Assembly: GCA_016177775.1 (NCBI GenBank)
Contig: JACOUQ010000024.1
Coordinates: 62,001-126,000, forward strand
Length of the DNA stretch: 64,000 nt
Origin: Geobacter sp.
GTDB lineage: Bacteria; Desulfobacterota; Desulfuromonadia; Geobacterales; Geobacteraceae
Reading direction: 5' to 3'
A program made the position numbers and the translations under genes. Shown piece after piece: positions 8,793 through 17,861 of this stretch; position 1 is the first letter of the stretch; every line of letters begins with the position of its first letter. Under the pieces are notes generated by a model, which was given only the letters and a program-made list of their open reading frames with translations, did no database searches and was not told the origin of the DNA.

Positions 8793-9725
8793 GCTATCCT
8801 CCCCCCCCAGCACTGACACGAACACATCTTCCAGGTTCGGCTCGATTGCGCGGATTCCCTGCAGGTGAATCCCCTCCTGCCGGAAGAGCTGCTCGATGGC
8901 GCTCCGGCTTTGCCCTGAATCCATGGTCACCACGTGAAGCCGGTCGCCGAAAAGCCCTACCGACTCCACCTCGAGCCGTTCCCGAAGCATGGCGCCGGCG
9001 CAGCGGGGGTGCGGGGTGGAAACTTCGAGAATTGCGCCAGCCATCAGCTTTTTCAGCCCTTGCGGCGTGTCGCAGGCAAGAAGCCTTCCCTTGTGGATCA
9101 GCCCCACCCTGCCGCAGCGTTCCGCCTCGTCCAGATAGGCGGTGGTGACGAAGATGGTGGTCCCTTCCCGAAGAAGCTGGTAAAGGATGCGCCAAAAATC
9201 GCGGCGGGAGACCGGGTCGACGCCACAGGTTGGCTCGTCGAGAAACAGCACTTTCGGGGTATGAACCAGGGCGCAGGCGAGCCCGAGCTTCTGCTTCATG
9301 CCGCCGGAGAGGTTGCCGGCCCGGCGACGCCTGAATGGCGCAAGCCTGCTGAAGGCGAGCAGCTGCTCTATTTTTTCTCCACGCTCCTTTTTCGAAATGC
9401 CGTAGATATCCGCGTAAAAGTTGATGTTCTCCATGACCGTAAGATCCGGATAGAGGCCGAAGCGCTGGCTCATGTAGCCAATATCTTCCTTGATCGCCTC
9501 CGCGTCCCGCACCGTGTGCCGTCCCAGTACCCACGCCTCCCCCTCTGAGGGGTCCATTACCGAGGCGAGCATCCTCATGGTGGTCGTCTTCCCGGCGCCG
9601 TCCGACCCTACAAGACCGAACAGCTCTCCGCTACTAACGGTGATGTTCAGATTGCTGACAGCCTCCAACTCGCCAAAGCGCTTGGACAGATTGTGGGTTT
9701 TGATGACTGGCGTGGGGGTGGTCAT
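8772..9725 (-). CDS. ABC transporter ATP-binding protein (YbhF/DrrA type)
   Basis: A 317-residue single nucleotide-binding domain: Walker A GSDGAGKTT (residues 40-48), signature LSGGMKQKL, Walker B LFLDEPTCGVDP, and a C-terminal ~80-residue DrrA-like extension. It overlaps the HlyD-like gene by 4 nt. Family operons of this kind normally continue with two ABC-2 permease genes, but here the gene ends inside a palindromic repeat and the next gene is convergent. The last residues (NLKATL) are encoded by the repeat, so the gene end and the operon may have been truncated. Confidence 0.88.
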   Translation of the reverse strand: MTTPTPVIKTHNLSKRFGELEAVSNLNITVSSGELFGLVGSDGAGKTTTMRMLASVMDPSEGEAWVLGRHTVRDAEAIKEDIGYMSQRFGLYPDLTVMENINFYADIYGISKKERGEKIEQLLAFSRLAPFRRRRAGNLSGGMKQKLGLACALVHTPKVLFLDEPTCGVDPVSRRDFWRILYQLLREGTTIFVTTAYLDEAERCGRVGLIHKGRLLACDTPQGLKKLMAGAILEVSTPHPRCAGAMLRERLEVESVGLFGDRLHVVTMDSGQSRSAIEQLFRQEGIHLQGIRAIEPNLEDVFVSVLGGEDSNLKATL

Positions 9726-10759
9726 TTCCCAGTCCCCAGTCCTTTAGGCCCAGTTGGGTCCCAGTCCCCAGTACCTGCCAGTATTTCCCCATCCGCCGGC
9801 ATACCCGGCTTCAGCTCCATCTTCGGATTGGGAATGGCGATCTTGATCCGGTAGACCAGCTTGACCCGCTCCTTTTCGGTCTGGACGTTCTTGGGGGTGA
9901 ATTCCGCCTCGCCGGAGATGAAGGTGATGGTTCCTTCATACAGCCTGTCCGGCCAGGTGTCGGTGGTGATCCGCACCTTCTGCCCCACCCTGATCCGTCC
10001 CAGCTCGGTTTCCGGAATATAGGCGCGCATCCAGGTGTCGCCGAAGTTCCCGATGGTAACCACCGACGTGCCGATGTTGACCTGCTCCCCCGGCTCCACG
10101 TGCTTGGCCATGACAAGGCCATTGACCGGGGAGGTCAGGTTGGCGTAGCCGAGACGAAGCTGCGCCTCGTTCAACGCCTGTTCTGCCTCCCTAAGTTTTG
10201 CCCGTCCCTGCTCGATCCGTTCCCGGCGGGGCCCCTTGCGAACCAGGGCAAGCGCCTCCCGTACCTCGCGCGCATGGGCGCGGGCAGTCTCAAAGGCAGC
10301 CTTCGCAGCATCGTACTTCTGCTTCGAGATCACTTCCCGCTCGAACAAGGCACTTTGTCGACTGAAATCATCAGCCGCCCGCCGCTCCTCGGCCTCTGCG
10401 CCTGACAGCGCCGCCTCGGCCTGGCCGATCTCCTCCCGGCGCGACCCTGCCTCCAATTCGGCCAGTACCTGACGGGCAGCTTCCACCTGGGCCTGCCGGA
10501 GCGCCACCTCGTTTGCCAGATCCTGCTCATCGAGCCGTGCAACCAACTGGCCGGCCCTGACGGTTTCCCCCTCGTCCACCAGCCGCTCCCTGACCCTGCC
10601 GGGGACTTTGAAGGAGAGTTCGGTGACGGTAATTTCGATGTTGCCGGAAACCTTGATGGAGTCCGATGCCGGTTTCCGGTACAGCAAGCTCACGGCAAGC
10701 GCTACTGCCCCGATAACAGCGATGGCCGCAACGCCTGCAATGATCCATTTTTTCTCCAT
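9722..10759 (-). CDS. HlyD-family membrane fusion protein (efflux adaptor)
   Basis: A 345-residue adaptor: an N-terminal membrane anchor (residues 5-27), a biotinyl-lipoyl-like half with VPGRV and VRAGQLVARLD, a long alpha-helical coiled-coil hairpin (about residues 80-200), then the second lipoyl half and a beta-barrel ending near GMPADGEIL. It resembles YbhG/HlyD adaptors that link an inner-membrane pump with an outer-membrane channel. It is the first gene of a two-gene operon with the ABC ATPase, and no permease or TolC gene is nearby. Confidence 0.9.
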   Translation of the reverse strand: MEKKWIIAGVAAIAVIGAVALAVSLLYRKPASDSIKVSGNIEITVTELSFKVPGRVRERLVDEGETVRAGQLVARLDEQDLANEVALRQAQVEAARQVLAELEAGSRREEIGQAEAALSGAEAEERRAADDFSRQSALFEREVISKQKYDAAKAAFETARAHAREVREALALVRKGPRRERIEQGRAKLREAEQALNEAQLRLGYANLTSPVNGLVMAKHVEPGEQVNIGTSVVTIGNFGDTWMRAYIPETELGRIRVGQKVRITTDTWPDRLYEGTITFISGEAEFTPKNVQTEKERVKLVYRIKIAIPNPKMELKPGMPADGEILAGTGDWDPTGPKGLGTGK

Positions 10760-10911
10760 TATCCCTCCCGAAAATCGTGCCTGCTCTCAAGTATACCGCG
10801 AACCGCGAGGAATTCCCGCTGCCAGCCTGAGCGATTGGAATGGTTTATGCTCCATTACATGTGCAAGTCGCTGCGTCCGGCGGTACAAATCAGCATAAGG
10901 CGGTGAATTCA

Positions 10912-11475
10912 TTGAAAAAAGTACTTATCTGCGACGATGAACCGATTATCAGGATGAGCCTAAAAAATAAGCTGAAAGAGCTGGGATTTGATGAAATATT
11001 GGAAGCGAGCGACGGCGAAGCGGCAGTCACCCTTGCCTTGCAGCATGTACCAGACATCGCCATCCTGGACATCGCCATGCCGAAGAAAGACGGGGTAACG
11101 GCGGCCCGGGAAATCCGCAAGCGGTTGAAGGTTCCTATCATTTTCCTGACTGCGGCCTATGATCCGGAGACAGTTAAAAAGGCCAAAGAGGCCGGCATTG
11201 CCGCCTTTTTGACCAAGCCCATGCGCGAACAGGATCTCTGGCCTGCCATTGAGCTCGCCTTTGCCCACAGCGAGGAAGTGGAGCAGCTGAAGGAGCAGGT
11301 GGAGGACCTGAAGGAAACGCTGGAGAGCCGCAAGATCGTCGAGAAGGCGAAAGGAGCCCTGATGCGGCAGGGGATGTCCGAGGCCGAGGCGTTCCGCAAG
11401 CTGCAGAAACTTGCCATGGACAAGAGAAAATCGATGCGCCAGATCGCAGAGGCGATCCTTCTCACAGAGAGCTGA
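10912..11475 (+). CDS. Response regulator with ANTAR RNA-binding domain
   Basis: The receiver domain (VLICDDEP, phospho-acceptor Asp in LDIAMPKKDG, conserved Lys in FLTKP) is joined by a coiled coil of about 35 residues to an ANTAR domain at the C-terminus (VEKAKGALMRQ...AEAFRKLQKLAM). ANTAR regulators bind dual hairpins and prevent termination. A TTG start at 10912 is favoured because AAGGCGGTG lies 6 nt before it and the product then starts at the usual point of the receiver fold; an in-frame GTG at 10903 and an ATG at 10840 are alternatives. About 187 residues. Followed by a strong terminator. No partner kinase is adjacent. Confidence 0.88.
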   Translation: MKKVLICDDEPIIRMSLKNKLKELGFDEILEASDGEAAVTLALQHVPDIAILDIAMPKKDGVTAAREIRKRLKVPIIFLTAAYDPETVKKAKEAGIAAFLTKPMREQDLWPAIELAFAHSEEVEQLKEQVEDLKETLESRKIVEKAKGALMRQGMSEAEAFRKLQKLAMDKRKSMRQIAEAILLTES

Positions 11476-11503
11476 TTAAAAAATAGACAGGGCATGGATA
11501 AGC

Positions 11504-11537
11504 AAAAAGCGCCGCGGATGAAGCGGCGCTTTTTTTG
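11504..11537 (+). terminator. Intrinsic terminator after ANTAR regulator
   Basis: A perfect AGCGCCGC/GCGGCGCT stem with a short loop followed by seven T. Confidence 0.9.
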
Positions 11538-11544
11538 TTTCAAT

Positions 11545-11584
11545 GGTAGAGACGCATGCTGAGACGCATGTAATGCGTCTCTAC
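11545..11584. repeat. Short palindrome GTAGAGACGCAT / ATGCGTCTCTAC
   Basis: A 40-bp inverted repeat with 12-bp arms. It resembles the GTAGGGGC palindromes (family D) in ending with GTAG/CTAC and lies 3 nt from the stop of the cytochrome gene. Confidence 0.6.
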
Positions 11585-11587
11585 AAA

Positions 11588-12061
11588 TTACTTGAAATCC
11601 GCATACCTGGAGATTACATACTCCCGGTCCTTGGCGTCCTTTTCGTGGCACTCGAAGCAGTTCTTCACCGGGTCTATCATCGATGGCTTGCCGTCCGGGC
11701 CGAATCCCGCGAACTGCCAGCCGCCGGTCTCCTTGAACTTCTTGTCCCGTTTCATCAGGACGATCATGTTCTTCTTTCCCTTGACCGGCTTCCCGCCTTC
11801 TTCCTTGATATTGTAGAAAACCACCACGAACCGGCTCCCCTCGGGATAACCTTTCCCTGCCTTGTAGGCCGGCATCGCCTTCTTGTCCACATAGGTGTAG
11901 TGGATGCCGTAGAACAGGGATTTCTTGTCATTGACCACCTTCTCCCCACTCTTCTCCCACTTCTCGTAGTCCTTCGGCAGCGTGGCCTTGCCTGCCGGAG
12001 CAGCATGGGACAGCCCTGTGCAGAGCAGGATCATGGCAAGCAGCGCACTTATTCTCTTCAT
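11588..12061 (-). CDS. Cytochrome P460-like single-haem periplasmic protein
   Basis: The ATG at 12061 is used, with GGAGGT 9 nt upstream, instead of a longer frame from 12124. The 157-residue product has a cleavable signal peptide (ending ...LSHAAPA) and one haem-c site CFECH near the C-terminus; the central YPEGSRFVVVFY and GGWQFAGFGPDGK stretches match the cytochrome P460 fold. P460 proteins oxidise hydroxylamine or detoxify NO in some bacteria, but here the activity is unproven. It is monocistronic. Confidence 0.85.
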   Translation of the reverse strand: MKRISALLAMILLCTGLSHAAPAGKATLPKDYEKWEKSGEKVVNDKKSLFYGIHYTYVDKKAMPAYKAGKGYPEGSRFVVVFYNIKEEGGKPVKGKKNMIVLMKRDKKFKETGGWQFAGFGPDGKPSMIDPVKNCFECHEKDAKDREYVISRYADFK

Positions 12062-12149
12062 GAAGCAGATACCTCCGTGCAAGTAAATTTGGGAAAGCTT
12101 AGCGCAAGCGGGCCGGCTTGTCACGGGGAATATTCACCTAAAAAACGGC

Positions 12150-12254
12150 ATTTTCTCTCGCAAAGGCGCAAAGGTCGCAAAGAAATTCAAATACCGATAA
12201 CCGTCTGGTTTTCCTTTGCGTTCTTTGCGAGCTTTGCGCGAAATCGCATTTTCT
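12150..12254. repeat. Interspersed inverted repeat, family A copy 3
   Basis: Left arm CTCGCAAAGGCGCAAAGGTC and right arm TTTGCGTTCTTTGCGAGCTT, the most diverged of the four family A copies. Confidence 0.75.
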
Positions 12255-12262
12255 GGCTTTAA

Positions 12263-13885
12263 TCATGACTTCCTGCCACTCCTCTGCTTAGTCCCGAAAA
12301 CATGGAACTGGAGCATGGCATAGCCGTACTGGATGTCGCTCGCGTCGCCGGTAGCATCCCGGAAGAACTTGCCGGTGAAGAAACGGTCATAGCCGAGGAT
12401 AAGGGAGATGTCCTCCGAGAAATTCCAGGTGGCGGTGAAATCCGCCTCCAACCCGAGCCTGCGACTGAAATTTGCCGGGACATGCTTGGCCATGAAATAA
12501 CGGCCGGTGGCCGAGAAATTCAACTCCTTCGTCAAATCGATCCCCCACCCCAGGGTGTAGACGTCGAGCCCGCTGGCGTGGTACTCGGTTCCGTCGGGAG
12601 CAGTCAGCGTGAGGCCAGAAAAATCGAAAATCACCGACATATCACCCGGTAGCGACGAATCGTTGTTGGGGTTGGTGAACTCGTTGCTGGTATCGGTTCC
12701 GTCCGCCGACGCCTGGTCTCCCGAGCCATAGCCGTAACTCACAAGGATGTTGCTGTTCAGGCCATTGATCGGCGCCTCCACCGTAAGGTCCACATGGCCG
12801 CCATAGGCCGAAATTTCGTCATTCGCACTGGTATTGGAGTTGAAGAGCTTCCCGGTCTGCCAGACCGGCTCCGCTTCCAGGGAAACCGGCCCGAGCTTCG
12901 CCGTTGCCCGCCCCCCCCAGTAGTACCGCTTCTCGCCCAGCTGATGGTCAAGGGAGCCGCTGTCGCGGAGCGCGTATAATTCCAGGGCATTCCCCTCCGA
13001 ACAGGTCATGGTGAGGTAGGCGCCGCTCATGGTCCCTTCTGTCCGTCCGTTAAAAGCTGCGACGTGGGTCCCCCAGAGGAGGTCGAGACCGAGCTTTGCC
13101 GAGGGCTGCAAGGTCACCTTCACCCCGTCGTAGCTCTGGCCGTCGAAGAAGGTGTCGGCCCCCAGGACAAAGGTGCTGCCATATTCCAGTTCCTGGCGTC
13201 CCCCCTTGATCTTCAGCCAATCCTGATCGGGAATTCCCACATGGATGAACCCCTGGTAGAGTCCGGAGTTGTCGTAATCGGGTTGCGGACCGGTGTAGCC
13301 GTAGGACTGCCCCTCGAAGTGGAGGTCGATGAAGTCGGTGGGGTGCCAGTAGACATACGGTTTTATCCGGTAGACGAAGCGCCCCTCGGTGTGCCCCGGA
13401 GCATGGCTCAGGTCGTTCGTCCGCAGCTGGTTTGCCGCTCCCTCGCCGCGCAGAAAACCGCTCACCCCGTACCGGACGAGAAAGGGCGGCTCCTCCGGCT
13501 TGGCCAGTATCTTTTCAATGGCCTCGCGCCTCTGGAGATAGCCTTCATACTGGGCCATCTCGTCCTTTAGTAATCCGTACAGGACCGCCAGCCGATCCAG
13601 GTCTTCCCTTGGGACCGACGCCACACCGTCAACCTCGCACTTCTCCTGGACCTTTGTCAGCACTTCCAGCAGTCCCTCCGCCAGCTGCTTCCTCAAAACC
13701 GGCGAGCCGGCGCGAAAGCTAACCGCAGCCCCGTATTTGTCCGAAAGAACCATGATCTCCTTGCAGGACCAGTGTTCATAGGTTACCTCCGCGGGGATAT
13801 CCCGCTCTTCCTCAACCGCGAAACAGGGTGCGGCGCAAAGGATGACCGCTGAAAGGATAAGATAGATGATCCGGATTCGCTTCAT
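12263..13885 (-). CDS. Outer-membrane beta-barrel, alginate-export (AlgE) type
   Basis: A 540-residue protein with a signal peptide (ending PCFAVEE), an N-terminal ~100-residue helical region containing YEHWSCKEI, which resembles the SLH-like plug of Geobacter/cyanobacterial porins, then alternating amphipathic strands to the C-terminus. The barrel part contains repeats such as KIKGGRQELEYGS and WGGRATAKLGPVSLEAE typical of alginate-export-family barrels. Substrate unknown. It is monocistronic between two family A repeats. Confidence 0.82.
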   Translation of the reverse strand: MKRIRIIYLILSAVILCAAPCFAVEEERDIPAEVTYEHWSCKEIMVLSDKYGAAVSFRAGSPVLRKQLAEGLLEVLTKVQEKCEVDGVASVPREDLDRLAVLYGLLKDEMAQYEGYLQRREAIEKILAKPEEPPFLVRYGVSGFLRGEGAANQLRTNDLSHAPGHTEGRFVYRIKPYVYWHPTDFIDLHFEGQSYGYTGPQPDYDNSGLYQGFIHVGIPDQDWLKIKGGRQELEYGSTFVLGADTFFDGQSYDGVKVTLQPSAKLGLDLLWGTHVAAFNGRTEGTMSGAYLTMTCSEGNALELYALRDSGSLDHQLGEKRYYWGGRATAKLGPVSLEAEPVWQTGKLFNSNTSANDEISAYGGHVDLTVEAPINGLNSNILVSYGYGSGDQASADGTDTSNEFTNPNNDSSLPGDMSVIFDFSGLTLTAPDGTEYHASGLDVYTLGWGIDLTKELNFSATGRYFMAKHVPANFSRRLGLEADFTATWNFSEDISLILGYDRFFTGKFFRDATGDASDIQYGYAMLQFHVFGTKQRSGRKS

Positions 13886-13930
13886 ATTCCCCTCCTATGC
13901 TTGTTTTAACGGGACAATAACCAAAACAAA

Positions 13931-14018
13931 TTCTTAACGCAAAGCCGCGAAGACGCAAAGAACCAAGTTGTACAGATCAGATCATTTCTTTGCGCCTTGG
14001 CGTCTTTGCGTTAAAGCT
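13931..14018. repeat. Interspersed inverted repeat, family A copy 4
   Basis: Arms TTCTTAACGCAAAGCCGCGA... and TTTGCGCCTTGGCGTCTTTGCGTTAA, in the gap upstream of kup. Confidence 0.8.
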
Positions 14019-14132
14019 TTTGGGTATTTAACCCCACGCAATTAGAATTGCCTTATATTGTACCCGAGAGATCGAGGAATGCCAGAGGCAAGGGTAGTTA
14101 GACATTGGGATATCCACTGCTATTCTTTACAA

Positions 14133-16058
14133 ATGGAACAAAGTCCAGCAATTGACCGAAAACCGGGGCCGAATGCACAATCAGGCGAACGGCACGGCAG
14201 CCATTTCCTGTTCCTCACCCTGGCGGCCCTGGGGGTGGTTTACGGCGATATCGGCACGAACCCGCTGTTCGCTCTGCGCGAATGTTTTTTCGGTTCGCAC
14301 CCGTTCCCGCCGACCCCCGCTAACGTGCTGGGTATCCTCTCTCTCATCTTCTGGGCACTTCTCGCGGTCATATCCTGCAAATACCTTCTCTTCATCATGA
14401 ATGCCGACAACAAGGGCGAGGGGGGGATACTCGCCCTCCTCGCGCTGCTGGTCCCCAGGGAGGAAGCGTCGCGGAGAAAACGGAGGGTCCTCCTCTGGCT
14501 TGGCCTGTTCGGCGCGGCACTCCTTTACGGGGACGGCGTCATCACCCCGGCGATCTCGATCCTCAGCGCCGTGGAGGGGCTGAAGGTGGCAACCCCGGCG
14601 CTGGAGCGATATGTCGTTCCCTGCACGATCCTGATCATAATCCTGCTTTTCTTCCTGCAGAAGCGCGGCACAGGCAGGATCGGCATGCTGTTCGGGCCGG
14701 TCATGATCGTCTGGTTCGCGTCGATTGCGACTTTAGGAATTTACGGAATCGTGAGGGCGCCGCAGGTTCTGGCCGCCGTCAATCCTGCACATGCCGCGTA
14801 TTTTTTCCAGAATAACCGGTTGAGCGGATTTTTCGTGCTTGGCGCTGTTTTTCTCTCCGTGGCAGGAGGAGAGGCACTCTACGCGGGGATGGGGCACTTC
14901 GGCCGCGGTCCGATCAGGCTCGCCTGGTTCAGCCTGGTGTTCCCGGCACTGCTCCTCAACTACTTCGGCCAGGGGGCGCTCATCATGAGCGATCCGAAGG
15001 AAGCCTCCCAGCCGTTCTATCATCTGGCCCCCCCCTGGGCGCTCTATCCGCTGATTTTCCTGGCCACCATCGCCACCATAATCGCCTCACAGGCGATTAT
15101 ATCCGGCGCCTTTTCCCTCGCCCGCCAGGCGATTCAACTGGGAGTCAGTCCCCCCATGCGGGTCATTCAGACTTCCCCGGAAGAAATGGGGCAGATTTAC
15201 ATGCCTGCGATCAACTGGCTCCTCATGGTCGCCACCGTCATGGTGGTGGCTGGATTCGGCTCGTCGAGCAACCTGGCCGCGGCATACGGAGTTGCGGTGG
15301 CTACTGCGATGCTGATCGACACCATTCTCGTGTTTCTTGTGGCAAGGGAACGGTGGAAATGGAATATCCCGATCGCAGTGGTGGTTGTCGGCCTGCTCCT
15401 CGTGATGGACATCTCGTTCTTCGGTGCGAATATTCTCAAGTTTGCCTATGGAGGGTGGTTCCCCATCGTTGCCGCAGTGGTTGTGTTCACCCTGATGGCT
15501 ACCTGGCGCAGGGGAAGAGATCTGCTGAACAGGGAGCTGCGCAAAATCACCGAGCCCCTGGAAGAGTTTCTGCACTGGATCGCCGCGGAACCGCCGCTAC
15601 GCCTGCCGGGGACAGCGGTTTTCATGATCAGGCGCCTCTCCGGGACACCGCCGATGCTGGTTCATCACATCAAGCACCACAAGGTGCTCCATGAACAGGT
15701 GGTGCTCCTGACTGTGGTAACCGAACCGGTGCCCCGCATCCCCGCCGAGGAACGTCTGGAGGTCGAAAAACTGGACCAGGGGTTTTTCAGGGTGATTGTG
15801 CATTACGGTTTCATGCAGATCCCGAATGTCCCGGTTGCGCTGCGGGAGTGCGAGCCATTCGGCTTGAGCATCGACATCGACACCGCCACATACTATACGG
15901 GGAGGGAAACCGTGATGCCCACGGAGGAACGCTTCGGAATGGCCCTCTGGCGGGAGAAGCTGTTTTCGTTCATGGCGCGCAATGCCCAGCGGGCCACGGC
16001 GTATTACCATATTCCGCCGGGGCAGGTTGTGGAGATCGGGATAATCGTGGAGATTTAG
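14133..16058 (+). CDS. kup: Low-affinity potassium transporter Kup
   Basis: About 641 residues from the ATG at 14133. The family signature GVVYGDIGTNPLFALRE appears near the N-terminus, followed by GEGGILALLAL, LLYGDGVITPAISILSAVEG and about twelve membrane segments, and the ~150-residue cytosolic tail common to Kup proteins. The start is uncertain: in-frame ATGs at 14058 and 14079 would add 18-25 residues, and none has a clear ribosome site. Kup is a proton-coupled K+ symporter of the inner membrane. The SLC13-type gene follows 8 nt downstream with its own AGGAG, so the two are probably co-transcribed. Confidence 0.95.
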   Translation: MEQSPAIDRKPGPNAQSGERHGSHFLFLTLAALGVVYGDIGTNPLFALRECFFGSHPFPPTPANVLGILSLIFWALLAVISCKYLLFIMNADNKGEGGILALLALLVPREEASRRKRRVLLWLGLFGAALLYGDGVITPAISILSAVEGLKVATPALERYVVPCTILIIILLFFLQKRGTGRIGMLFGPVMIVWFASIATLGIYGIVRAPQVLAAVNPAHAAYFFQNNRLSGFFVLGAVFLSVAGGEALYAGMGHFGRGPIRLAWFSLVFPALLLNYFGQGALIMSDPKEASQPFYHLAPPWALYPLIFLATIATIIASQAIISGAFSLARQAIQLGVSPPMRVIQTSPEEMGQIYMPAINWLLMVATVMVVAGFGSSSNLAAAYGVAVATAMLIDTILVFLVARERWKWNIPIAVVVVGLLLVMDISFFGANILKFAYGGWFPIVAAVVVFTLMATWRRGRDLLNRELRKITEPLEEFLHWIAAEPPLRLPGTAVFMIRRLSGTPPMLVHHIKHHKVLHEQVVLLTVVTEPVPRIPAEERLEVEKLDQGFFRVIVHYGFMQIPNVPVALRECEPFGLSIDIDTATYYTGRETVMPTEERFGMALWREKLFSFMARNAQRATAYYHIPPGQVVEIGIIVEI

Positions 16059-16066
16059 GAGACCCC

Positions 16067-17848
16067 ATGACGCAGCAGATTGCCATACTTCTAAGTATCG
16101 TGGTGATTTCCGTTGTTCTTTTCTGGTGGGAGCCGATTTCGGCAGAGGTCATCGCCCTGGGGGTCCTGCTCTCCCTGGTATTCACGGGACAATTGCCGAT
16201 GAAAAAGGCGTTTGAAGGTTTTGGCAGCGACACCGTCATCATGATCCTGGGGCTGTTGATTCTGACAGCGGCGCTGCAACGGACCGGGGTGGTGGATATG
16301 GCGGGGCGCGCCGTGCTCGGCATCACCAAACCGACTCCCAATCGGCTTCTGTGGACCGTAATGATCGCGTCGGCCGTGCTCGGCGCCTTCATCAGCAACA
16401 CGGCCTCGACCGCGTTCTTTCTGCCGATCGTCTTCGGCATCGCCAGGAAGGCCGAAATCAGCACATCGAAACTGCTTATGCCGATGGCGTTCGCCTCGAT
16501 CCTGACCAGTTCGGTGACGCTGGTGAGCACTTCGACCAACATGATCGTCAGCGGGATGATGGCCGACCATGGCATGGCTCCCATGGGGATGTTCGAACTG
16601 GCCCCGGTCGGCGTGCCGATTGCCGTTGTCGGCCTCATCTACATATATTTTGCCAGGCGGTGGGTTCCGGACCGCGACGGCAAGGAGGAGCTGACCGAGC
16701 AATTCGGTGTCCGCCCCTATCTGAGCGAAATCGTGATCATGAAGGACTCTCCCCTGGCGGAGAAAACGCTGGCCGAAGCCCGCATCGGCGAGGGGCTGGG
16801 CCTCACGGTGCTGGGTGTCGACCGCGACGAGGAGAGACTAAAAGCGCACCCCGCCCTGAAGCTGCGGGAGGGGGACATCCTGCTGGTGGAAGGGAGCCAG
16901 GACGACATCGTCAAGGTCAAGGACACCGAGGGGGTGGAGATCAAGGGGGACGTACAGCTGCTGGATCGCGACCTGGAAAGGGGCGAAATGAGCCTGGCCG
17001 AGGCGATCATTCTCCCCGGCTCGCCGTTGATCGGCAAGACCCTGGAGAAAAGCCGATTCCGCCGACGGTACGACCTGCTGGTGCTAGGCCTGAACCATCA
17101 CGGGGTCTATCTGGTGCGCAAGATCAGCCAGGTCCCCCTCCAACTGGGGGACGTGCTCCTGTTGCAGGGGCGAAAGGACGTGCTGGCGGAGCTGCACGAG
17201 GAAAACGCGTTCCATATCCTGGGGCCAATCGAGTTGATGGAAGAGGCCCGACCGAAGCGCGCCCACGCTCCCCTTGCGATATTGATATTCGTGGGAGTGC
17301 TGGTGTTGACAACCATGAATCTGCTGACCTTGCCGGTGGCGGCCATGTTCGGGGTGCTGCTGGTGTTCGTGACCGGGTGCATCACGCCGGAGGAGGCTTA
17401 CCAAGAGGTGGAATGGAAAGCGATCATCCTGATCGGCTCCATGCTGGGACTCGGGGCCGCCATGCAGGAGACCGGCGCTGCCGAATACCTGGCCGGCCTC
17501 ATCGTGTCCATGGCAGGAAACGGGAATCCGCTCTGGCTCCTGACCGGCTTCTTTGTTCTCGCCGTGGCCCTGACCCAGCCCATGTCCAACCAGGCCGCCG
17601 CCATCGTGATGCTCCCCGTGGCCATCTCCACCGCGCTGAAATCCGGCCTGAACCCGCGCACCTTCGCCATGATGATCGCCGTTGCCGCCAGCACCTCCTA
17701 CCTGACGCCGCTGGAGCCGGCCTGCGTGCTGGTGTACGGGCCGGGGCGGTATAAATTCATGGAATTCTTCAAGGTGGGGTGGCTGTTGACCGTGCTGATC
17801 TACGTGGTGGCGATCATCCTTGTGCCGATGGTGTGGCGGTTAAGATAA
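16067..17848 (+). CDS. SLC13/DASS-type anion transporter with two TrkA-C (RCK_C) domains
   Basis: The start ATG at 16067 follows AGGAG by 7 nt. The 593-residue product has two hydrophobic transport halves; the first contains the family SNTASTAFFLP-like hairpin and STSTNMIVSG, the second the matching MSNQAAAIVMLP and AASTSYLTP. Between them (about residues 210-400) lie two hydrophilic TrkA-C-like domains, VIMKDSPLAEKTL...ILLVEG and IILPGSPLIGKTL...VLLLQG. This is the layout of SLC13-like sulfate/dicarboxylate transporters. The position after kup suggests a role in ion balance, but the anion is unknown. Confidence 0.88.
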   Translation: MTQQIAILLSIVVISVVLFWWEPISAEVIALGVLLSLVFTGQLPMKKAFEGFGSDTVIMILGLLILTAALQRTGVVDMAGRAVLGITKPTPNRLLWTVMIASAVLGAFISNTASTAFFLPIVFGIARKAEISTSKLLMPMAFASILTSSVTLVSTSTNMIVSGMMADHGMAPMGMFELAPVGVPIAVVGLIYIYFARRWVPDRDGKEELTEQFGVRPYLSEIVIMKDSPLAEKTLAEARIGEGLGLTVLGVDRDEERLKAHPALKLREGDILLVEGSQDDIVKVKDTEGVEIKGDVQLLDRDLERGEMSLAEAIILPGSPLIGKTLEKSRFRRRYDLLVLGLNHHGVYLVRKISQVPLQLGDVLLLQGRKDVLAELHEENAFHILGPIELMEEARPKRAHAPLAILIFVGVLVLTTMNLLTLPVAAMFGVLLVFVTGCITPEEAYQEVEWKAIILIGSMLGLGAAMQETGAAEYLAGLIVSMAGNGNPLWLLTGFFVLAVALTQPMSNQAAAIVMLPVAISTALKSGLNPRTFAMMIAVAASTSYLTPLEPACVLVYGPGRYKFMEFFKVGWLLTVLIYVVAIILVPMVWRLR

Positions 17849-17861
17849 ACTTAAACGACAG

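Noticed and set aside
13931-14018. c-di-GMP (GEMM) riboswitch suspected because GACGCAAAG-like sequence occurs upstream of kup
   Set aside because: The sequence belongs to the family A inverted repeat; the GEMM core and tetraloop receptor pattern is absent.
16351-17754. A 467-codon plus-strand frame over the SLC13-type gene
   Set aside because: Composition is arginine/glycine-rich and non-protein-like; the other frame has conserved transporter motifs.
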